The position numbers and the translations under genes are program-made. DNA of 28,859 nt from Clostridium sp. CAG:167 (GTDB taxonomy: Bacteria > Bacillota > Clostridia > Lachnospirales > Lachnospiraceae): contig HF998345.1 of NCBI GenBank assembly GCA_000433735.1, positions 6,724 to 35,582 on the forward strand, read 5' to 3'. Positions 23,094 through 28,859 of the stretch are shown here, piece by piece (positions within the stretch are counted from its first letter, which is position 1; each line of letters begins with the position of its first letter). The notes beneath the pieces are model-generated. The model saw only the letters and a program-made list of their open reading frames with translations. It searched no databases and had not been told where the DNA came from.

Positions 23094-24962
23094 TTATCCC
23101 TTGTATTTCAGGGCCCGCATGGCATTCAAAATAGCCAGTACCGAAACACCTACATCGGCAAACACTGCTTCCCACATATTGGCCAGACCTAAGGCCCCCA
23201 TGATCAGGACAACCGCTTTGACTGCCAGGGCAAATACAATGTTCTGCTTTACGATCTTCAATGTTTTTCTGGATATTTTTACAACAGAAGCAATCTTTTG
23301 GATATCATCATCCATAAGTACAACATCTGCCGCCTCAATGGCCGCATCTGAGCCAAGACTTCCCATGGCTATTCCTACATCGGCTCTTGTAAGTACCGGT
23401 GCATCGTTGATGCCATCTCCCACGAAGGCAAGTTTGCTGTTTTCAGACTTACTTGCCAGAAGTTTTTCTACCTGATCCACTTTGTCCCCCGGAAGCAGTC
23501 CTGCATGATACTCATCCAGTCCCAGTTTCTGTGCCACATCGGCTGCCGCCTCTTCTCTGTCTCCCGTAAGCATGATACATTTTTTCACGCCTTCCTCCTT
23601 CATCTGGGAGATAGCCTCTCTGGCTCCTTCTTTCACTGTATCAGAAATGCAGACAGATCCCAGAAACCGTCCCTCTTTTGCCACATAGACAACAGTTCCC
23701 ACATGATCATCCGGCACAAAATCAATGCCTTCCTTTTTCATGAGTTTTTCGTTTCCTACCAGTACTTTTCTTCCATCCACAAGCACTGCGATACCATGAC
23801 CGGCGATTTCTGTCGTCTGATCTACTCTGGAAAGATCCAGTTCCCTGCCATAGGCCTCCCGGATGGAATTGGCAATCGGATGGTTGGAATATCCTTCGGC
23901 TAACGCTGCCGTCTCCACCAGTTCGTCTTCCTTTTCTCCCTGGACTGTCTGAATACTGGTTACCTTAAATACTCCTTTTGTCAGCGTTCCCGTCTTGTCA
24001 AATACAATGGTATCCATCTCTGCCACTGCCTCTAAAAAGTTACTTCCCTTCACTAACACACCCAGTTTGGAAGCCGCTCCGATGCCACCGAAAAATCCTA
24101 ACGGAACCGAGATCACAAGGGCGCATGGGCAGGAAATTACAAGGAAAATGCAAGCTCTCTGGATCCATTCCAGAATATTTCCCACAAAAATCGGTGGCAC
24201 AAATGCCAGTAACACAGCAGCGATGGTTACAACTGGTGTATAATACTTGGCAAATCTTGTTATAAAGTTCTCCACCTTTGCCTTCTTGCTGCTGGCATTT
24301 TCTACCAGTTCCAAAATCTTGGCTACTGTCGAATCATCAAACTCTTTGGTGGTTTTTACTTTCAGCGTACCGCTTCCATTGACACAGCCGCTGATAATAT
24401 TTTCTCCCGGTTTTACTTTTCTCGGTACGGACTCTCCTGTCAGTGCCGCAGTATCTACCAGTGACTCACCTTCCAGCACCACGCCGTCCAGCGGGATCCT
24501 CTCTCCCGGCTTGACGGTAATGACCGTTCCGATCTCCACATCATCCGGATCGACCTGGACCATCTTTCCCTCCTGCTCCACATTGGCATACTCGGGACAG
24601 ATATCCATCATATCCGAAATGGACTGTCTGGACTTTCCTACAGCGTATCCCTGGAACAGTTCACCTACCTGATAAAACAGCATAACCGCTACTGCCTCAG
24701 AATACTCGCCAACGCCAAGGGCACCAAATGTGGCCAACATCATAAGGAAATTTTCATCAAATATCTGTCCATGGCAGATATTTCTGGCGGCCTTAAAAAT
24801 AATGTCATAACCGATAAGCAGATAAGGTATCAGAAAGATCACAAAATTGATATACCACGGAAAACATTCCAAATATCCCAGTTTTTCACAGGTGAATAAA
24901 ACGCCAAACACAACCAGCGTAATCAAAATCCTGGTAAGCATCTTTTTTTGTTTTTTCGTCAT
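23094..24962 (-). CDS. P1B-type heavy-metal exporting ATPase (Zn/Cd/Pb class)
   Basis: A membrane pump that exports divalent soft metals at the cost of ATP. The 622 residues have membrane helices in the first 105 residues, the TGES phosphatase loop (175-178), CPC (278-280) in the metal-binding helix, the phosphorylated Asp322 in DKTGTLT, the HP dipeptide in SNHPIA, and GDGINDAP. CPCALVISVP and the late helix suggest the ZntA/CadA class, not copper. The usual N-terminal metal-binding domain is missing; a free one is encoded by the gene immediately upstream (25 bp away). AAGGAG precedes the ATG. It is the last gene of the efflux operon. Confidence 0.93.
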   Translation of the reverse strand: MTKKQKKMLTRILITLVVFGVLFTCEKLGYLECFPWYINFVIFLIPYLLIGYDIIFKAARNICHGQIFDENFLMMLATFGALGVGEYSEAVAVMLFYQVGELFQGYAVGKSRQSISDMMDICPEYANVEQEGKMVQVDPDDVEIGTVITVKPGERIPLDGVVLEGESLVDTAALTGESVPRKVKPGENIISGCVNGSGTLKVKTTKEFDDSTVAKILELVENASSKKAKVENFITRFAKYYTPVVTIAAVLLAFVPPIFVGNILEWIQRACIFLVISCPCALVISVPLGFFGGIGAASKLGVLVKGSNFLEAVAEMDTIVFDKTGTLTKGVFKVTSIQTVQGEKEDELVETAALAEGYSNHPIANSIREAYGRELDLSRVDQTTEIAGHGIAVLVDGRKVLVGNEKLMKKEGIDFVPDDHVGTVVYVAKEGRFLGSVCISDTVKEGAREAISQMKEEGVKKCIMLTGDREEAAADVAQKLGLDEYHAGLLPGDKVDQVEKLLASKSENSKLAFVGDGINDAPVLTRADVGIAMGSLGSDAAIEAADVVLMDDDIQKIASVVKISRKTLKIVKQNIVFALAVKAVVLIMGALGLANMWEAVFADVGVSVLAILNAMRALKYKG

Positions 24963-24987
24963 ATCGTTCTCCTTCCCGCGTCCGTAT

Positions 24988-25206
24988 CTAGCGAAGGATC
25001 TCGCAGTCCGGCTCTACCTTTTTGCAGCATTTTACTACTTCATCCATAATCTCTTCAAAACGGTCATCCTCTGTCTCTAACACCAGTTTCTGTGTCATAA
25101 AGCTGACGCTGGCATCGGTAACACCGTCAATTTTTTTAATAGCCTCTTCCATTTTTGCTGCGCAGTTTGCACAATCCAGATCCTGTAATTTAAATTTCTT
25201 TTTCAT
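24988..25206 (-). CDS. Free heavy-metal-associated (HMA) domain protein
   Basis: A 72-residue ferredoxin-like metal-binding domain with the CxxC site in DCANCAAKMEEAI, preceded by 'KLQDL'. The DCANC form is usual in zinc/cadmium-type pumps. It probably delivers metal to the ATPase encoded next, replacing the fused domain other pumps have. A CC pair near the C terminus (VVKCCKK) adds possible metal ligands. I start at the ATG at 25206, nine bases after AAAGG; the in-frame ATG at 25215 touches the binding site directly. Confidence 0.9.
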   Translation of the reverse strand: MKKKFKLQDLDCANCAAKMEEAIKKIDGVTDASVSFMTQKLVLETEDDRFEEIMDEVVKCCKKVEPDCEILR

Positions 25207-25220
25207 AATAATCATCCTTT

Positions 25221-25505
25221 CTATTCTTTGATATGATCCATTCCCTGGGCTATAATGGTACGCACATGTCCATCTGCCAGTGAATAATATACAGATTTGC
25301 CCTCTCTCCGGGCCTTAACCAGTTTTGACTGTTTTAGTATCTTTAACTGATGGGAGATAGCCGACTGAGTCATGGTCAGGCTCTCCGCAATGTCCGATAC
25401 AGAATGTTCATCTTCAAACAAGACAAACAAAATACGGATGCGGGTAGAATCTCCAAACACTTTAAACAACTCTGCCAGGTCATAAAGTTCATCTTCCTGC
25501 AGCAT
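25221..25505 (-). CDS. ArsR/SmtB family metal-sensing repressor
   Basis: A winged-helix repressor of 94 residues that leaves DNA when it binds metal. The recognition helix is in TMTQSAISHQLKIL (44-57), followed by the GKSVYYSL wing. The C-terminal helix holds Asp78, His80, His91 and Glu94, the same spacing and residues as the alpha-5 zinc site of SmtB. The cysteine pair of CadC-type sensors (ELCV..) is absent. So zinc is the most likely signal. The ATG at 25505 follows GGAGG by five bases; the 20 extra codons upstream read through the operator. It is the first gene of the operon and its operator is directly upstream. Confidence 0.94.
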   Translation of the reverse strand: MLQEDELYDLAELFKVFGDSTRIRILFVLFEDEHSVSDIAESLTMTQSAISHQLKILKQSKLVKARREGKSVYYSLADGHVRTIIAQGMDHIKE

Positions 25506-25532
25506 AGGAACCTCCTTTCTGGTTTTATGAAC

Positions 25533-25552
25533 ATATGAATCATTGTTCATAT
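25533..25552. promoter_or_regulatory. Operator for the SmtB-like repressor
   Basis: ATATGAA (25533-25539) and TTCATAT (25546-25552) are perfect inverted repeats with a six-base spacer, the form of SmtB/CzrA operators. Extra TGAA/TTCA half-sites flank it (ATGAAC at 25528-25532 and TTCATGA at 25554-25560). It lies just downstream of the -10 box, so a bound dimer would block the start of transcription. Confidence 0.85.
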
Positions 25553-25556
25553 ATTC

Positions 25557-25585
25557 ATGATACACAGTTCATCTCCTTTTGTCAA
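25557..25585 (-). promoter_or_regulatory. Promoter of the zinc-efflux operon
   Basis: TTGACA (25585-25580, minus strand) is followed after 17 bases by TATCAT (25562-25557). The predicted start near 25550 falls inside the operator. Confidence 0.8.
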
Positions 25586-25644
25586 TCCCTTTAGTTATTT
25601 TTTTGCTTATATCCTCATATTATTAAAAAAAACCGGATTGTGAT

Positions 25645-26436
25645 ATGAAAAAAAACTGGAACAAAGACTCTTTTTTACTGTTCGCCAAAGTTGGTGCCAT
25701 TATATGTACTTCTTTAGCAATTTTGTCTCTCAGCTTAAAAGCATATCCTGAGACAGCAGAAACACTCAGCGCTTCCATCGCAGGAAAAAAAGAACTGCCC
25801 ATTTACTGCGTAGAAAAAGACAAACCCCAGATTTCGCTATCTTTCGACGCTGCCTGGGGCAACCAGGATACACGAAAGATCCTGGAAGTTTTAAAGAAAA
25901 ACAATGTAAAAGTCACTTTCTTTATGACCGGTGGCTGGATTGAAAAATATCCGGAAGATGTAAAAGCCATTGCCAAAGACGGCCACGATCTTGGCAACCA
26001 CAGCGAGAATCACAAGCAGATGTCCCGGCTCACCGCCAACGAATGTATGGAAGAGATTATGAAGCCGCATCAGAAAGTGAAAGCGCTTACAGGCAAGGAC
26101 ATGATCCTCTTCCGTCCTCCTTACGGGGACTACAACAATACACTGATCCAGACACTAAAAGGATGCAATTATTACGGCATCCAGTGGGATGTGGATTCTC
26201 TGGACTGGAAAGACTATGATGCGTCCACCATTATCCGCAAAGTCACAGAACATAAGCACCTGGGAAATGGTTCAATCATCCTGTGCCACAACGGGGCCAA
26301 ACATACAGCCGAAGCACTGGATGAAATGATCCGCACTCTGAAAGGAAAGGGCTATGAACTGGTGCCGGTCTCACAACTCATCCTGAAGGATAATTATACG
26401 ATCCGTTCCGACGGCAGACAGTGTCCCGGAAAATAA
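25645..26436 (+). CDS. PdaB-like polysaccharide deacetylase (NodB domain), membrane-anchored
   Basis: A 263-residue protein with an N-terminal membrane anchor (about 10-32) and an extracytoplasmic NodB domain (about 55-250). Motif 1 is SFDAAWG (Asp68) instead of TFDDG. The metal His pair is HSENH (119 and 123), motif 3 is RPPYGDYN (157-164), and the final catalytic His is in ILCHNG (215). The second Asp of motif 1, a metal ligand, is replaced by Ala69. The same 'FD..WG' form is typical of PdaB, a sporulation deacetylase-like protein, so a role in spore or wall glycan is likely. GGA ten bases before the ATG is a weak ribosome binding site. It diverges from the zinc operon and ends at a shared terminator. 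I found no convincing sigma-A promoter upstream. Confidence 0.88.
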   Translation: MKKNWNKDSFLLFAKVGAIICTSLAILSLSLKAYPETAETLSASIAGKKELPIYCVEKDKPQISLSFDAAWGNQDTRKILEVLKKNNVKVTFFMTGGWIEKYPEDVKAIAKDGHDLGNHSENHKQMSRLTANECMEEIMKPHQKVKALTGKDMILFRPPYGDYNNTLIQTLKGCNYYGIQWDVDSLDWKDYDASTIIRKVTEHKHLGNGSIILCHNGAKHTAEALDEMIRTLKGKGYELVPVSQLILKDNYTIRSDGRQCPGK

Positions 26437-26471
26437 CCATACCGGCAGAAAACGGCCGGGCTTGCCTGTTC

Positions 26472-26543
26472 AAAACAAAAAAGGAAGTTTACCCATCCGG
26501 AAACTTGTACGCGCTGCGTTTTATTTTCCGGGGATAAACTTCC
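26472..26543. terminator. Large convergent terminator between deacetylase and GGDEF gene
   Basis: GGAAGTTTACCCATCCGGAA (26483-26502) pairs with TTCCGGGGATAAACTTCC (26526-26543), with ACGC/GCGT inside the loop (26509-26519). On the minus strand it is followed by TTTTTTGTTTTG, a good U-tract for the GGDEF gene. A second small stem CCGGC/GCCGG lies at 26442-26459 after the deacetylase. Confidence 0.8.
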
Positions 26544-26560
26544 CTTATTCTTTCAATTTT

Positions 26561-28204
26561 TTATCCTACGCACTCTGCCTGCTGATGCTTCATAGCAAAC
26601 TTCTTCTCATACATCAGCCGGTCTGCCCGGCGCAGCGTATCTGCAAAATCGTAGTCTTTATCTTTATCATAACTAACAAAGCCTACGGCAATATGCACCG
26701 GAAATGCCTCCGGATTTTCTTTATTAAACTGCTCTGTCTTTTCCCACAGTTTCTGGATCTGATCTGAGCATGCCTTTGGCGTACCGCCATGGATCAGCAC
26801 ACAGAACTCATCACCACCTAGACGGTAGCAATTTCCCAGTGTTCCCAGCGTCTGCAGGATCAGTTCCACACTTGCCTTTATGTAGGCGTCGCCTTCTTCG
26901 TGGCCTCTTGTATCGTTACATTTCTTCAAATTGTTCAGATCCATCATGACAACGATGCATTTGTCCTTTTCAAAGTCCTCTGCCGTAGTGTGGGCAGCAT
27001 AAGCAGTACGGTTGTACACACCCGTAAGCTGGTCATGGTACGCCATCTTTTCCAACTGCTCTGCCTGTTCTCCTCTGGCCATCAGTGCCCTCGACTCAGC
27101 CATGGAATTGATCCCTACAATTATGGTGAAAATGATAAATCCAAAGATTCCAAACACCATGGATCCCATTCCTTCCGTTGTGTAGAAAGTGATAGTATCA
27201 CCTATCAATCCTACAATGCAAGTTAGGAAACAGCAAAAGATCAGTTTTAACTTGCGGTTCATTCCCTGCTTCTTCCACTGTCTTACAACCTGGACCACCG
27301 TTACCAGCGCCATAACTCCCATGACAGCATGATTAAAAGGCAGTGTCTCTCTCATATCGCCCTTATTCAATATCTGAACCACAAAAGAAAATACCATCAC
27401 TGCCAGGCTTGCCAGACATACAATATACCATCCCTTGGATTCCCTGTCTGTAAACAAGGTGCGCATAAAAAGAACAAATGGGATTACACACAACAGCAGA
27501 CTGACAAACGGAATATAGGAAAACAATATATTATTGCCAAACAACAGCTGCAAAATTCCGGCATCTGTAATCTTCCAGACACCGATGCAGATGGAAAAGA
27601 TTCCCATAAACAAAAGATTACGATTGATCTTTTTATTTCGGATATTTACTAAAATAAATACAACAAAGATCATTCCCATCACAATAGCGATCAAACTCAA
27701 TATGCTTGGCGCCAGCTGGCGGATCACATCATGAAGCCAGATCTTTATCTTGGAGCCATAATAAAATGTCACATCAATACCCTGCACCGTAGAATATTCC
27801 GGCGACATCACAACTGTCAGAATCTTGCCGGAATCCTCCGAATACAAAGTAAGATCGTTCCATCCTTGTCCACTGGTTCTTCCAAAAGGATTTCCCTGGT
27901 ATACCCTTCTCTGGTAGATCACCTTGTCTCCTTTATAGATCACCACATCCTGATGATGGGAGTAAAAGGCCAGCGTCTTGGTACCCTTGCCAATAGCCGG
28001 CACCTTAAACTGAAACACTTTGCTGACGCCAATCGGTGCCCCACTGTCCTTAACAACCCAGGTCCTATAAGGCTGCAACTGTGTATACTCGTTATCTTCT
28101 CTGGTATTGGATTCAATCACTCTTAAATGGTCAAACATATAAAACAAAAGTGCAAACATGGCTATGGCACAGACGGCATAACTTATGTATATAACTTTTT
28201 TCAT
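26561..28204 (-). CDS. 7TM receptor-type diguanylate cyclase (GGDEF)
   Basis: Makes cyclic di-GMP from two GTP at the membrane. The 547 residues contain an N-terminal helix (4-23), an extracytoplasmic domain (about 26-155) rich in beta-strand, seven membrane helices (about 163-368) as in 7TMR-DISM receptors, a short coil (370-388), and a GGDEF domain (389-535). The signature is intact: HDQLTGVYNR, MDLNNLKKCND, GHEEGD, and GGDEF at 463-467. No RxxD inhibitory site is present before GGDEF, so feedback by the product is unlikely. The outer domain suggests control by an external ligand, unknown. AGGAGGTGATC precedes the ATG. It lies 16 bp after the EAL gene. Confidence 0.93.
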   Translation of the reverse strand: MKKVIYISYAVCAIAMFALLFYMFDHLRVIESNTREDNEYTQLQPYRTWVVKDSGAPIGVSKVFQFKVPAIGKGTKTLAFYSHHQDVVIYKGDKVIYQRRVYQGNPFGRTSGQGWNDLTLYSEDSGKILTVVMSPEYSTVQGIDVTFYYGSKIKIWLHDVIRQLAPSILSLIAIVMGMIFVVFILVNIRNKKINRNLLFMGIFSICIGVWKITDAGILQLLFGNNILFSYIPFVSLLLCVIPFVLFMRTLFTDRESKGWYIVCLASLAVMVFSFVVQILNKGDMRETLPFNHAVMGVMALVTVVQVVRQWKKQGMNRKLKLIFCCFLTCIVGLIGDTITFYTTEGMGSMVFGIFGFIIFTIIVGINSMAESRALMARGEQAEQLEKMAYHDQLTGVYNRTAYAAHTTAEDFEKDKCIVVMMDLNNLKKCNDTRGHEEGDAYIKASVELILQTLGTLGNCYRLGGDEFCVLIHGGTPKACSDQIQKLWEKTEQFNKENPEAFPVHIAVGFVSYDKDKDYDFADTLRRADRLMYEKKFAMKHQQAECVG

Positions 28205-28220
28205 CTGCGATCACCTCCTG

Positions 28221-28859
28221 TTAGTCTACTTTCCTTTTTTGCGTAAACCGACGCTCAAATTCATCCTTCGGAAGAGGCTTATCAAAGTAAAATCCCTGCG
28301 CCATGTAACATTGATTTTCCTTCAGCACTCTTATATGATTTACCGTTTCAACACCTTCAACAATACATTCCAGACCCAGATTCTGCGCCATGGCTACCAG
28401 ATATTTAAACATTACATATTTTTCATTAGTTGGGTCTATGGTATCCGGCAGAAAACTTTTATCAATCTTCAGTACATCCCACGGCAGTTCCCGGATCAGG
28501 TTCAGGGATGAATATCCTACTCCAAAATCGTCTACCGATGTACGGATTCCCTGAGACTGCAGCTTGTCTACCAGTTTTCTCAGATCTGTAAATGCCACAT
28601 CCGTAGTTGTCTCTGTCAACTCAATCTCCAGGTACTGATGAGGGATCCGGTAAGAATCGATAATCTGCAGAATCCTCTCAGCCAGGTCAACATCCCCCAT
28701 ATGCTGCCTGGAAAAATTTACGGATACCCTTACTACATTTTTCCCCTCATCCAGCCATTTGCGCAGATCCATGCACACATGCTCCAGCATATAAAAATCC
28801 AGTTCACAAATAGCATGGCTCTCTTCCAGAATCGGAATAAAATGGAACGGCGGGGTCAG
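28221..28859 (-). CDS. EAL-domain cyclic di-GMP phosphodiesterase, 5' part outside window
   Basis: Hydrolyses cyclic di-GMP to pGpG. The frame stays open to the window edge, giving 212 visible residues; an internal ATG at 28790 is not the start, because the codons before it read PPFHFIPILEESHAICELD, the normal course of an EAL domain. The catalytic residues seen are Glu in EIELTE, DDFG in VDDFGVGYSSL, Lys in LKIDKSF and Glu in VEGVET, with the closing AQGFYFDKPLP. The EAL motif itself and any N-terminal sensor or GGDEF part lie outside. It is followed by the GGDEF gene in one transcript, so opposing enzymes are co-expressed. Confidence 0.93.
   Translation of the reverse strand: MTPPFHFIPILEESHAICELDFYMLEHVCMDLRKWLDEGKNVVRVSVNFSRQHMGDVDLAERILQIIDSYRIPHQYLEIELTETTTDVAFTDLRKLVDKLQSQGIRTSVDDFGVGYSSLNLIRELPWDVLKIDKSFLPDTIDPTNEKYVMFKYLVAMAQNLGLECIVEGVETVNHIRVLKENQCYMAQGFYFDKPLPKDEFERRFTQKRKVD

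Noticed and set aside
25506..25565. 20-codon extension of the ArsR-type repressor
   Set aside because: It would be translated from the operator; GGAGG five bases before the ATG at 25505 gives a family-length protein.
28221..28790. EAL protein starting at the internal ATG at 28790
   Set aside because: The frame continues upstream to the window edge with recognisable EAL-domain sequence, so the gene is partial.

Overview
The window reads as a chromosomal segment of a Gram-positive anaerobe of the Clostridia, most likely Lachnospiraceae. The grounds are the protein types (IreB, YrzB/DUF1292, RNase J, PdaB-like deacetylase, MtaB), strong AGGAGG ribosome binding sites, AT-rich sigma-A promoters and a gene order shared with Bacillus subtilis around yrzL-yrrK-yrzB-yrrL-yrrM-yrrO. 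The genus call is inference. Most genes lie on the minus strand. I see no tRNA, rRNA, CRISPR array, phage or insertion-sequence transposase, and no gene-free stretch over 300 bases.

Layout, left to right. 1-2049: seryl-tRNA synthetase, overlapped at its 3' end by the start of a secreted Ig-like (Big_2) protein that leaves the window. 2198-3838: an alanine/glycine:cation symporter on the plus strand with an extra domain inserted in one loop. 3927-13467: eleven minus-strand genes packed head to tail: ireB, ruvX, DUF1292, RNase J, a short MltG-like protein, trmR, a U32 tRNA-hydroxylation protein, birA, hflX, an M18 aminopeptidase and a membrane FHA protein. It starts at a strong double promoter near 13515 and ends at a bidirectional terminator near 3875. 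A 140-bp palindrome-rich repeat sits inside it, just before trmR, and supplies the trmR ribosome binding site.

13543-15315: mtaB and, divergent, a small HPr-like protein without the phosphorylatable histidine. 15350-18467: thiI, cysteine desulfurase and rsmE, a sulfur-transfer/RNA-modification group. 18546-19223: an orphan protein resembling the C-terminal part of flagellar cap protein FliD. 19292-22960: citrate synthase, a HAD phosphatase and a divergent MurE, transcribed from one promoter with a hairpin in the leader. 23094-25505: a zinc-type efflux operon (SmtB-like repressor, free HMA domain, P1B ATPase) with a clear operator. 25645-26436: a PdaB-like deacetylase. 26561-28859: a c-di-GMP pair, a 7TM GGDEF protein downstream of a partial EAL protein.

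Translation and RNA modification dominate: serS, trmR, the U32 protein, mtaB, thiI with its sulfur donor, rsmE, RNase J and hflX. No wholly new system is evident. The most unusual items are the symporter with an inserted domain, the repeat element feeding trmR, the histidine-less HPr, the orphan FliD-like protein, and the leader hairpin of citrate synthase.
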